Assembly: GCA_030681645.1 (NCBI GenBank) | Contig: JAUXRX010000057.1 | Coordinates: 310,001-374,000 of the forward strand | Length of the DNA: 64,000 bases | Reading direction: 5' to 3' | Source: Archangium sp. | Lineage (GTDB): Bacteria > Myxococcota > Myxococcia > Myxococcales > Myxococcaceae | Shown: piece after piece, positions 11,715 to 19,747 of the stretch | Numbering within the stretch: position 1 is the stretch's first letter | Layout: each line of letters begins with the position of its first letter | Made by a program: the position numbers and the translations under genes | The notes under the pieces: generated by a model | Database searches by the model: none | The model's input: only the letters and a program-made list of their open reading frames with translations | What the model was told of the DNA's origin: nothing

Positions 11715-12636
11715 GGACCGCGCCTTCCAACGAGTTCGCTGTGAAGCGGAAACCGCCCATTCCGCGCAGTGAAATCCACGCAGGTGTCCTCAACAGCGGA
11801 TCAGCCACGACTTCGGGCATCCAGGCGGTGCTCTGGTTGGAATCGCATTCGCTCCCCGCAATGCCGACTGCCGAGTCGGGCAAACTCGCACCCTGGATCG
11901 GGGTCGTGCCATCGCCCAGAACGACGAAGCCGCCGGAGTACAGCGTCTCTGGACCATCTCCCGTGGTGAAAAGGAAGGCGTGCGCGGGCGCGCGCTTCTC
12001 GGACCCGAGAAAGTACGGATCGAAGACGACCACCCGGTCTTGAAGCACATCTTTCGCCGTCTCAGGCCAACCCATCTTGACCATCAACGAGTCGCGGGCG
12101 TCCTCCGACGAGATTTCGAGCGACTCAGGTTCGGACTCCAGAGGCCTGCCGTCGAGATATCCCAGTGCTGAGACGACCTTCCCGTCGACGAGGTCGATCT
12201 TGAGCTGGGCGTTGTAGACTTGTTGATCGGCTTCTTCGAGTCCGACGATGACGGTCGCGCACGGGGAAGGCATCGGACTGCTGAGCTTGATACGCGTGCC
12301 AAAGTCGTTGGGATCGATATGCCACAACGCGCCGTACTTGGTGATGAAGGACTCGACCTTCTGAACGGGATCATCGCCCTCGAGCTCGACTCTCATCAGG
12401 ATTTGTAGCGGAGCTTCGCCGCGGTCCCAGACGGTCACGCCAAAGTTTCCCTCAAACTCGTTCGTTTGGTCGAAAAGGTTCGTAAGCAGTTCCTTCTGGA
12501 GCGGCGAGAGGTAGGGACTTGTCTGCCACTCGCTCTCGCCTTCCAGCGCTTGCCTGTGTTGCGGTTTTGCATCGGTCAATTTGCAGCTACTCAGGAAACA
12601 AAGAACAACGCCACCCACCAAACGCATCGACCTCAC
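11551..12636 (-). CDS. Lipoprotein signal and propeptide part of the frameshifted metalloprotease
   Basis: The N-terminal half of the split protease. The GTG at 12636 follows GGAGGAGGT with good spacing; an ATG at 12627 is the alternative. The signal peptide ends with LSSC, a lipobox. Residues from about 60 resemble a propeptide (DDPVQKVESFITKYGALWHID). The frame stays protein-like up to VQRMFGDGAPESHLV, typical of the region just before the conserved propeptide motif, then degenerates into an Arg-rich tail (RVDPRLADRADLLPAVRR) that is clearly the wrong frame. The proper continuation (RAGEWTHGSRTVLTFSQQY) is in the overlapping frame. It may be a real mutation, a sequencing error or, less likely, programmed frameshifting. 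Confidence 0.7.
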   Translation of the reverse strand: MRSMRLVGGVVLCFLSSCKLTDAKPQHRQALEGESEWQTSPYLSPLQKELLTNLFDQTNEFEGNFGVTVWDRGEAPLQILMRVELEGDDPVQKVESFITKYGALWHIDPNDFGTRIKLSSPMPSPCATVIVGLEEADQQVYNAQLKIDLVDGKVVSALGYLDGRPLESEPESLEISSEDARDSLMVKMGWPETAKDVLQDRVVVFDPYFLGSEKRAPAHAFLFTTGDGPETLYSGGFVVLGDGTTPIQGASLPDSAVGIAGSECDSNQSTAWMPEVVADPLLRTPAWISLRGMGGFRFTANSLEGAVHEFMRAASVQRMFGDGAPESHLVKSGRVDPRLADRADLLPAVRRSARGRGLPDC

Positions 12637-13396
12637 GTGTACCTCCTCCGGTGTTGAGGCGCGCACAAGACCGACGCCTCAAGCGACAGTCAAGACGTTA
12701 CGAACGGCGGACGCCTGAGTGCGGCAACGGAATACTGGCACAGCTGTGGTTATCGACCCTTGCGTCTGAGTAACTTAGGCGACTGTGTGACTTCGTCTTC
12801 TGCTGTCTAGCACTTTTGAAACTGACCGAACATCACCCGGTGGGTGGAGTTGCAGCTGCATCCCGAAGCGGGCAGATCAGGCTCGCCCGTGGCTTCTTTG
12901 GAGATCTCCCGGGGCAGTGCGGGCGCCCTTCCGCCTCCGCCGTCCTGGGCGATTCCACCTCCTGGCATCAAATGCGACTTCTCCAGCGTCTTCGCCTGCG
13001 TCGGCGTCAGTGCCTGCGTAGGATGCGACTTCTTCTCCATCTCGTAGACGAGGTAGCCCGTTGTCGTCGCGCTCAACGGTTGGACCGACTCTGAAGAGCC
13101 GGTTCCGCAAGTCCGGTGCGAAGCCCGCGATCCAACGCACAGAGGCGGCTCGCTTGCGCTCCCCGTTCGTGACTGACCCTGCGTGGGTTCCCTTCCCTCG
13201 AAGCCGCTCGAGCCCGGGCAACGCCGACAACCTGTTTGTGCACGGCGACGAGCTCAAGGTGCCGCTACCTGCCAGGACCACAACTCCTTCTCGGGGTCTC
13301 GGCCCTGCGGGGATCACACGGACTGAGGCCGCGCAAACTGGTCATAGAACCCGCAGTTTGTGTGGATTCCATGACACGAGTCGCCGCGCGCCCCCG
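12637..13396. other. Long gene-poor stretch, possibly decayed sequence
   Basis: About 760 bases between the protease start and the next gene. The first part, up to about 12800, should hold the protease promoter, but no convincing -35/-10 pair was found. From 12807 to 13317 the minus strand has two overlapping open frames with protein-like pieces in different frames (for example GYLVYEMEKKSHPTQ, and WIAGFAPDLRNRLFRVG), which could be remnants of a lost gene. No family is recognised and no start has a ribosome binding site. Confidence 0.4.
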
Positions 13397-14056
13397 TCAG
13401 CGTCGCGTCAACGTGAGTCCACGCACGAACAGCCACGCGTTGAGCGCGGCGAACACCAGCACGAACGAGAACATCGCCATCGCGCTGAAGTCCTTGCCCG
13501 GCGGCTGCTCGGCCAGCAACAACCAGCTCGCCTTCGCCCCGCTCCACGCCTCGTGCTCACGGAACACGTCTTCGTACTTCTCGGCGTCGAGCCGTGACAG
13601 CAGCCGCCCTCGGGCGAAGAACGGGTTCTGCCGCGGCTGAGGCCGCTTCCCGTCAGGCAGCCTGCGGATCTCGTCTTCGAAGGTGACGCGCTTCACCAGC
13701 AGGTTGGTGTCGTTGAGCCCGAGCACCACGAAGCTGCCGTCCTTCTCCTCGACGTACCAGCCGCGCACCGTGGGCACGCCGTGCACCTGGGCGTAGCGAT
13801 TCGAGACGGCACGATCGAGGTGGTAGTCGCCCTCGGCCCCCAGCTCGATCGGCGTGGGCGACGAGAAGAAGTACGCGGCGTCGGCCTTCATCCACCAGGC
13901 GAGCGTGAGCGAGGCCACAAAGGCCAGGGCAGCCACCGGAGGCAGGAGCCCCACGCGGGGGCGCGCGAGCTCCTTCTCCAGCTTCGCGATGTGCGCGTCG
14001 CGCTCGTTGGCGAGTTCGCTCTGCGGGGGAACGTCGGGAGGAGTCGGCTCGCTCAT
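13397..14056 (-). CDS. Hypothetical two-helix membrane protein
   Basis: A 219-residue protein with no recognised family. Residues 1-35 are charged and Pro/Glu-rich, a first membrane segment lies at about 38-55 (LLPPVAALAFVASLTLAWW), a soluble domain of about 120 residues follows (likely periplasmic, containing VRGWYVEEKDGSFVVLGLND), and a second membrane segment sits near the end at about 193-210. The ATG at 14056 is only five bases beyond the T-run of the cdnL terminator, so there is no room for its own promoter or a good ribosome binding site; expression probably depends on read-through from cdnL. Function is unknown. Confidence 0.75.
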   Translation of the reverse strand: MSEPTPPDVPPQSELANERDAHIAKLEKELARPRVGLLPPVAALAFVASLTLAWWMKADAAYFFSSPTPIELGAEGDYHLDRAVSNRYAQVHGVPTVRGWYVEEKDGSFVVLGLNDTNLLVKRVTFEDEIRRLPDGKRPQPRQNPFFARGRLLSRLDAEKYEDVFREHEAWSGAKASWLLLAEQPPGKDFSAMAMFSFVLVFAALNAWLFVRGLTLTRR

Positions 14057-14061
14057 AATGG

Positions 14062-14094
14062 AAAACCCCGGCCGCGCATCAGGCGCAACCGGGG
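14062..14094 (-). terminator. Rho-independent terminator of cdnL
   Basis: Read on the minus strand: outer stem CCCCGG/CCGGGG, a small internal loop, inner stem GCGC/GCGC, a five-base loop, then TTTT. It starts 26 bases after the cdnL stop codon. The T-run ends five bases before the start codon of the next gene, so it doubles as that gene's leader. Confidence 0.8.
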
Positions 14095-14120
14095 CTCACT
14101 CATACCGCGAAGACGTCAGG

Positions 14121-14693
14121 TCACTCGGTCTTCTTGGGCTCTTCGACGATGACCTTCTTCTTCTTGTCGGGCTTCTCGGTGATCTCCGACATCTTGGGAG
14201 GGTTCTCCGGGATGTTGAAGATCTTCTTCAGGTCGTTCTCGATGTCCTGCTCGGTGACGCCCTTGGCGAAGGCGAGCTCCTTGATCAGGAGTGAGCGCGC
14301 GGTGTCGAGCATCTTGCGCTCGCCGAACGAGAGGTCCTTGTCGCCCTTGAGCAGGTACAGATCGCGGAGCACTTCGGCGATCTCGAACACGGAGCCCGTC
14401 TTGATCTTCTCCATGTACTCCCGGTAGCGCCGGTTCCACGTGGTGGAGTCGACCGAGATGTCCTTCTCCTTGAGGATTGCGTACACCTGACGCACGTCGT
14501 CCTCGGAGATGATCTCGCGCAGCCCGACCTGGCCGATCTTGTTGATGGGGATGAGGAACCGCCCGCCGTTCTTCTCGAGCATCTTGAGCACGTAGAAGGA
14601 CTGGCGCTGCCCGGCCACCTCCGTGTGCTCGATTCCAACGACCTCGCCAACGCCGTGCCCCGGATAGACCGCCTTGTCACCTGGCTTGAACAA
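14121..14693 (-). CDS. cdnL: CdnL, CarD-family RNA polymerase-binding regulator
   Basis: CarD/CdnL proteins bind the beta subunit of RNA polymerase and stabilise open complexes, especially at rRNA promoters; in Myxococcus xanthus CdnL is essential. The protein starts FKPGDKAVYPGHGVGEV and contains GLREIISEDDVRQVY, DSTTWNRRYREYMEKIK and the DKDLSFGERKMLDTARS helix block, the CdnL signature. Compared with the usual length of about 164 residues, it has an extra C-terminal tail of about 25 residues ending in a Lys/Glu-rich stretch. The start is TTG preceded by GAGGTG; no ATG fits the conserved N-terminus. It is divergent from comEC across about 150 bases. Confidence 0.95.
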   Translation of the reverse strand: MFKPGDKAVYPGHGVGEVVGIEHTEVAGQRQSFYVLKMLEKNGGRFLIPINKIGQVGLREIISEDDVRQVYAILKEKDISVDSTTWNRRYREYMEKIKTGSVFEIAEVLRDLYLLKGDKDLSFGERKMLDTARSLLIKELAFAKGVTEQDIENDLKKIFNIPENPPKMSEITEKPDKKKKVIVEEPKKTE

Positions 14694-14847
14694 TCTGACA
14701 CCTCTAACTGCGGGAAAACGCTCGTCTTTTTCTCGGTTTTGACGCGCGCTGAGGCCTTCTTTACCACAGGTTGAGCTTGACTACAAAGTCCCACATCCCC
14801 GAGGCTTGGGGAGGTCGTTTGTTCGGGCGGCGGCGTGGAGGTGGGGA

Positions 14848-17244
14848 ATGGGTTGGTCGTGGTGGGCGCTGGGCAATCGCCCGGCCGTATTTCCGGTGCT
14901 GGCGTGTCTGCTGGGCGTGGTCTTCGGGCCGCTCGCTGACGTGCCGTGGTTCTCCTGGGCCTTCGTCTGCGTGCTGGCGTTGCTCGCCGCGTGGGTCCGC
15001 GGTGCGCGTGCGGGGGGCGTCGCGGGAGGGCTCCTCGCCGCGCTGTGCCTCGGGGCGGGCCTGGGTGAGCTCAGCGCCGACGTACCGGTGCCGCCGACGG
15101 GCGTGAGGGTGTCGCTGGAAGGAACCGTGGAGCGGCTGGGCGAGCATGGCTTCACCCTCGACGTCGCGCGGGTCGACGGCGTTCCGAGCCGCTTCCGCGC
15201 GGCGCTCTCGGCTGACCAGGCCCCGCCCGTGCTGGCAGGCCAGGTGGTGCGCACCGAGGCGCGGCTCAAGCAGGTGATGGAAGCGGCCAACCCGGGCGAG
15301 TGGAACCGCAGCGAGTGGGCGTGGCGGCGCGGCCAGCCGGTGAGCGGCGGCTACTCCCCTGCCCGGCTGGTGGTGCTCAGCCCCCCCGCGGGCTGGCGGC
15401 GGTGGCTGGCGACCGAGCACCGCACGCTCTCGCGCGACACGCACGCGCTCACCGAAGACGCGACGGCCGCGGCGCTGCTGCTGACGCTCTCGGCCGGGCA
15501 ACGCGCCGAGCTGGGCGACGAGCTGGAAGACGCCTTCGCGCGCAGCGGGCTGGCCCACGTACTCTCGGTGAGCGGGCTCCACGTCGCGGTGCTGGCGTTC
15601 TCGCTCTTCGCGGCGCTGCGCTGGCTGCTCTCGCGGAGGATGAGCACGCGGCTGCGCCTGACCGACCCACGGGCGTTCGCGGTGCCCCTCGCCCTGCCGG
15701 TGGTCTGGGGCTACGTGCTCTTCACGGGGTGGCAGGGGCCGGCCGTGCGCTCGGCGCTGATGTGCAGCCTGGTGCTGGGCGCGTGGCTGGTGCGGCGGCG
15801 CAGCGATCCCCTCAACGCGGTGGCGCTCGCCGGGCTGGTGATGCTGGTGGTGGATCCCGCGGCGCCGTTCGATCTCTCCACGCAGCTCTCGTTCCTCGCC
15901 GTCGCGGCGCTGGTGCTGCTCTCGCCGACGATCCGCGCGGCGATCCCGGTGAACCCGCCCTCGCCCGCGACCCAGACGGGATGGCGGCTGCGCCTGGCGC
16001 GCTGGAGGGAGGCCGCGCTGCAGACCTTCGCCGCCAGCCTCGCCGTCACCCTCACCACCGCGCCGCTCGTGCTCGCGGCGTTTCAGCGGGTGAGCCTCGC
16101 CGGGCTGGTGTCGAACGTGGTCACGCTGCCCTTGTCAGGGGTGCTCACCGTGGTGGCCGCGGGTGGCGCGGCGCTTCACGTGGCCTCGCCCCCGCTCGCG
16201 TTGCCGGTGCTGTGGCTGGGGGTGCAGCTGTCGAAGGCGTTCGTCTTCATCGCGCACACGTTCGCCGAGCTGCCCGGCTCGACCGCGCAGCTCCCGACCG
16301 CGGGCGGGCTGGTGCTGGCGGGGTGGTGGCTGGGGCTGCTCGCGCTGGTGTTCCTGAAGGGCCGGTGGAGGTGGGTCGCGCTCGCGGCGCCCGCGGCGTT
16401 GGCCCTTCACCTCGCGGGGCCTGTGCGAAATGACGCGCTCTCCGTCACGTTCCTCGCCGTCGGGCACGGTGATGCGGTGGTGCTCAGCTCCCAGGGCCAC
16501 CACGCGCTGATCGACGGCGGCGGCGTGCCCCAGGGTCACGACACCGGGCGCCGGTTCGTGCTGCCGTTCCTGCGGCAGCAGCGCATCGGCCGGCTCGAGC
16601 TGGCGGTGCTGTCACACGCGCATCCGGATCATGCGCTGGGGCTCATCTCGACGCTCGAGGAGGTGCCGGTGGAGCGGCTCTGGCTCCCCGCCGAGGTGGA
16701 CGAGGGGCCGCTGGTGCAGGAGCTGATCGCGGCGGCAGGTGATGCGCAGCTCGAGGAACAGGAAGTGGGCGCCGCTCCCTATCGGCTGGGCGCCGCGCGC
16801 CTCGAGGTGCTCGGGCCTCCGCTCGATCGATCTCAGCTCGAGGGGGAGAATGATCGATCGATCGTGCTGCTGGTACGGCATGGCGAGGTGAGCTTCCTGC
16901 TCATGGGTGACGTGGAGGCTGCGGGCGAAGCCGCGCTGGGCGTGGGAGCGGTCACGGTGGTGAAGGCCGCGCATCACGGGAGCGATACGAGCTCGACTCC
17001 GGAGCTGGTGGCGAAGACGACGCCGCGGCACGTGGTGTTCTGCGTGGGCCGGCACAACCGCTTCGACTTCCCCCGCGCGGACGTGGTGCGGCGGTGGCAA
17101 GCGGCCGGGGCGCGGTGCCATCGCACCGATGTCGACGGCGCGATCACCTTCAAGAGCGATGGGCGGGACGTGACGGTCGAGACGTTCAACCCGCCGGGTG
17201 AACGGCGGGCGCGCCGGTTCAGGGCTGAAGGAAGAAGTCCTTGA
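14848..17244 (+). CDS. comEC: ComEC/Rec2 competence-type DNA transport protein
   Basis: A 798-residue inner-membrane protein. The N-terminal third has membrane segments and an OB-like region (about 90-150). The central competence domain contains the LSVSGLHVAVLAFSL motif and many further membrane helices. The C-terminal part from about 535 is a metallo-beta-lactamase-like domain with VGHGDAVVLSS and the metal-binding SHAHPDHALGL. ComEC forms the channel for single-stranded DNA in natural transformation. I chose the ATG at 14848 because GGAGG sits six bases upstream; an in-frame upstream start at 14806 has none. The 3' end overlaps the convergent downstream gene by 26 bases. Confidence 0.93.
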   Translation: MGWSWWALGNRPAVFPVLACLLGVVFGPLADVPWFSWAFVCVLALLAAWVRGARAGGVAGGLLAALCLGAGLGELSADVPVPPTGVRVSLEGTVERLGEHGFTLDVARVDGVPSRFRAALSADQAPPVLAGQVVRTEARLKQVMEAANPGEWNRSEWAWRRGQPVSGGYSPARLVVLSPPAGWRRWLATEHRTLSRDTHALTEDATAAALLLTLSAGQRAELGDELEDAFARSGLAHVLSVSGLHVAVLAFSLFAALRWLLSRRMSTRLRLTDPRAFAVPLALPVVWGYVLFTGWQGPAVRSALMCSLVLGAWLVRRRSDPLNAVALAGLVMLVVDPAAPFDLSTQLSFLAVAALVLLSPTIRAAIPVNPPSPATQTGWRLRLARWREAALQTFAASLAVTLTTAPLVLAAFQRVSLAGLVSNVVTLPLSGVLTVVAAGGAALHVASPPLALPVLWLGVQLSKAFVFIAHTFAELPGSTAQLPTAGGLVLAGWWLGLLALVFLKGRWRWVALAAPAALALHLAGPVRNDALSVTFLAVGHGDAVVLSSQGHHALIDGGGVPQGHDTGRRFVLPFLRQQRIGRLELAVLSHAHPDHALGLISTLEEVPVERLWLPAEVDEGPLVQELIAAAGDAQLEEQEVGAAPYRLGAARLEVLGPPLDRSQLEGENDRSIVLLVRHGEVSFLLMGDVEAAGEAALGVGAVTVVKAAHHGSDTSSTPELVAKTTPRHVVFCVGRHNRFDFPRADVVRRWQAAGARCHRTDVDGAITFKSDGRDVTVETFNPPGERRARRFRAEGRSP

Positions 17245-18322
17245 GCACGCCCATGTGCTGCATGTTGGTCGCGGCGGAGTCGCCCTGCAGCGCAGGGGCG
17301 ATGTCCGACAGCGGGAAATAGCCTCGCGTGTCGATCACCAGCCCGGCGTCGTAGGTCGAGCTGCCCACGGTGGTCGGGCCCTGCAGCCGCGCCAGGCAGG
17401 GCGACGCGAGGACGTGGTCGTACGGCTTGCTGCGGTTTCCGCTGGTGTCGTCGTCGCCGAACTGGTCGACCGGGTGCGGGCCATTGGTCACGAAGAGCGA
17501 GGAGAACGTGGTGAGGCAGGCCTCCGCGCGGGTGTCGGTGTTGAAGTCGCCGCCCAGCAGCACGTAGTCGTTGGCGGGGATGTTCGCGCGGATGAGGTTG
17601 TTGAGCGCGTTCGCTTCGTTGTTTCGCGCGCCCGCGCTCGAGGTGAGCAGGTGCACGGAGATCACCCAGACGTCGTTCGGGCCGGGCAGATCGATGTGCG
17701 CCCAGACGAAGTTGCGGTTGCTGACGGCGGTGTCGACCCACTCCCCCTGCGCGAGGATCGGCCACCGGCTGATGACCCCGTTGGGGATGAAGCCGCCGCC
17801 GATGCCTGCGCCGCGGTTGTACGACCAGCCGCCGTCGAAGGTCGTGGCGACCATGGTCGCGATCTCGGACGGGGAGCTGCCCCCGTAGTTGAACTCCTGG
17901 ATCATCACGATGTCGGGGTCGGCGCCCTGCATGATGCGAATGCCCTCGCCCGGCGAGTACGACTGGTTGTTGCCGCTGGTGAGGTTGGCGGCCATCGCGC
18001 GGAGCCGGAAGACCGGGCCGACACCGGAGGGCTGAGGGCAGAGGTCGGGGCCCGCGTCGATCGGGGCGCCTGCGTCGAAGCCCGCGTCGAAGCCCGCGTC
18101 GAAGCCAGCGTCGAAGCCAGCGTCGAAGCCCGCGTCTGGTGCTCCTGCGTCTGGTGCTCCTGCGTCCGGCTCGCCTGCGTCGGGCTCACCCGCGTCGACG
18201 CCCGCGTCAGTCGAGATACCAGCGTCCGCAGCCCCGGCATCAGTGCCGGCATCCGTGACGACAGGCGGAGGACCACAGGACGAGCCGATTCCCAACAAGG
18301 CCAGCAGCACTGCGCGCTTCAT
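17219..18322 (-). CDS. Lipoprotein with endonuclease/exonuclease/phosphatase domain
   Basis: A 367-residue exported lipoprotein. The signal peptide ends with GSSC. An Asp-Ala-Gly-rich linker (about 22-95) follows, including five tandem copies of FDAG, each encoded by a 12-base unit near 18068-18135. The rest is an endonuclease/exonuclease/phosphatase fold with RLRAMAANL, PDIVMIQEFNYGG (the metal-binding Glu), WVISVHLLTS and LLGGDFNTDTR, and a final DHVLAS block. DNase I-like nucleases and phosphodiesterases share this fold. The position next to comEC could suggest work on extracellular DNA, but the genes are convergent and overlapping, not an operon. The ATG at 18322 is chosen because upstream codons lack a signal sequence. 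Confidence 0.85.
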   Translation of the reverse strand: MKRAVLLALLGIGSSCGPPPVVTDAGTDAGAADAGISTDAGVDAGEPDAGEPDAGAPDAGAPDAGFDAGFDAGFDAGFDAGFDAGAPIDAGPDLCPQPSGVGPVFRLRAMAANLTSGNNQSYSPGEGIRIMQGADPDIVMIQEFNYGGSSPSEIATMVATTFDGGWSYNRGAGIGGGFIPNGVISRWPILAQGEWVDTAVSNRNFVWAHIDLPGPNDVWVISVHLLTSSAGARNNEANALNNLIRANIPANDYVLLGGDFNTDTRAEACLTTFSSLFVTNGPHPVDQFGDDDTSGNRSKPYDHVLASPCLARLQGPTTVGSSTYDAGLVIDTRGYFPLSDIAPALQGDSAATNMQHMGVLKDFFLQP

Positions 18323-18540
18323 GGAGAAGAAGGTAGCGCGAGAGGCTGGTGAGGGCGATGGGATCGGGCCATCTGCCAGGAGAGGGTCCGTGTGGACCGG
18401 GTCTCGTTCGTGCTTGTCGCGAGCTTGCCTCTCTCTTCGGGCAAGGAGTTGGAACAGCCCTTCCCGGGCCGGCGTCGAGGGGCAAGCCCGAGTGAAGCGC
18501 GATCGAAAACCAAACCGACCGCTTCCCTCAGCGCCTCGGC

Positions 18541-18581
18541 CCCTCACCCCAACCCTCTCCCCGCTGCGCAGGGAGAGGGAG
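18541..18581. repeat. Dispersed CCCTCACCCC-type palindromic repeat, copy 1
   Basis: Begins CCCTCACCCCAACCCTCTCC and ends GCAGGGAGAGGGAG; the CCCTCTCCC and GGGAGAGGG parts can pair. It lies immediately after the 3' end of the gene that stops at 18583. Similar copies are at 32411, 37491 and 60931. Confidence 0.8.
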
Positions 18582-18582
18582 C

Positions 18583-19746
18583 TCAGTCGTCGATGGTCGG
18601 CGGACGGGAACGGCGGCGGGCCACCACAATCAGGAAGATGAGCGCGGCTACTCCACCGGCGATGCCGATCCAGAGCCAGGGCGGGCCTTCCTTCTCGATC
18701 TCGGGCGCGGCAGCGATCGGCGCGGGCGTTCCGGCGTCGACGGCGGCCACGGCGATCGCGACGGGGGCACCCGCATCGATCTCCTCGGCCGCGCCGGCGT
18801 CCACTTCGGCGACAGCGACTGCGACCGGCGCTCCGGCATCGACCACGGCAACGACAGGCGGAGGGTTCTTCGCGTCGAGCGCCGCCTGAGCCAGGCGCTT
18901 CTTCTCGTCGGCCGCCTCCTGCGCGAGGCGCTTCTTCTCTTCGGCGGCGGCTCGCTTCGCCTCGAGCGCCTCGGCGGCTTTGGCCTTCCTCGCCTCGGCG
19001 GCGGCCTTCTTTGCCTCCAGCGCGGCCGCGGCCTTCTCCTTCTTCGCTTCGGCGGCGAGGCGCTTCGCTTCCGCAGCCTCGGCGGCCTTCTGCTTCTTCG
19101 CTTCGGCGGCCTCGGCGGCCTTCTGCTTCTTGTCGTCGACCGCGGCGACCACCACGGGCGGCTCGGTGACTCCCGCGTCGGCCACCGCGATCACCGGCCT
19201 GGGCATCGCGTCGGGCATGGTGCCGTCGTCGAGCTGCGCGATCATCACCGGCACCGCCGTCGTCGCCAGGTTGAAGCGCTTGGCGATGTCCTTCTGCTTC
19301 GCGTCACGCTTCGCCGTCACCTGCACGTGCACTTCGATGCCCGCGTTCACGTCGGCGCTGCGCTCGCCTCGCAGCGTCCACTTGTAGCCACCCTCGTCAC
19401 TCAACACGACGCTGGCCCCGTTCGAGATCACCAGCTGCACCTTCACCGTGTGCTTGCCCGGCGTGACGTCGCCGTTCCAGATCAGGTGCGTGCCATCTTG
19501 CGAGAGCTGGCTCAGCGAGGGCCCGCCCAGCCGCCGGCCGTCGAGCTCGAAGGTCGCTTCCTCGATCTGGAAGTTGGGATCGTCCAGCGAGAGGAACTCG
19601 ACCCGCACCCTGGTCGGCTGTTTGCCCACCATCTGGTGCAGCTGCTTCTCGAGCTCTTCTCGCGCGGCCTTCGCCTTCGGATCTTCAGCGGCGGCGGTCA
19701 TCGCCGCGAGGAAGATGACGGCCGCCAGCGTTCGCTTGATCGACAT
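18583..19746 (-). CDS. Exported Ala/Lys-rich coiled-coil protein with C-terminal membrane anchor
   Basis: A 387-residue protein of unknown function. After a signal peptide (about 1-20, ending TAAAEDP) comes a beta-rich region of about 150 residues with the look of an Ig- or PEGA-like domain (FELDGRRLGG, PGKHTVKVQLVISNG). A long Ala/Lys/Glu repeat region follows (about 210-310, units like KKQKAAEAAEA), then an Asp-Ala-Gly/Pro-rich stretch and a C-terminal membrane helix (WLWIGIAGGVAALIFLIVV) followed by arginines. The start at 19746 lies one base beyond the dnaE stop codon, so the two are co-transcribed. Its role is probably structural in the envelope; nothing links it to replication. Confidence 0.75.
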   Translation of the reverse strand: MSIKRTLAAVIFLAAMTAAAEDPKAKAAREELEKQLHQMVGKQPTRVRVEFLSLDDPNFQIEEATFELDGRRLGGPSLSQLSQDGTHLIWNGDVTPGKHTVKVQLVISNGASVVLSDEGGYKWTLRGERSADVNAGIEVHVQVTAKRDAKQKDIAKRFNLATTAVPVMIAQLDDGTMPDAMPRPVIAVADAGVTEPPVVVAAVDDKKQKAAEAAEAKKQKAAEAAEAKRLAAEAKKEKAAAALEAKKAAAEARKAKAAEALEAKRAAAEEKKRLAQEAADEKKRLAQAALDAKNPPPVVAVVDAGAPVAVAVAEVDAGAAEEIDAGAPVAIAVAAVDAGTPAPIAAAPEIEKEGPPWLWIGIAGGVAALIFLIVVARRRSRPPTIDD

Positions 19747-19747
19747 G

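Noticed and set aside
12807-13317. Overlapping minus-strand frames in the gap upstream of the protease
   Set aside because: No ribosome binding site, no recognisable domain, and protein-like stretches that switch frame. Recorded as possible remnants only.
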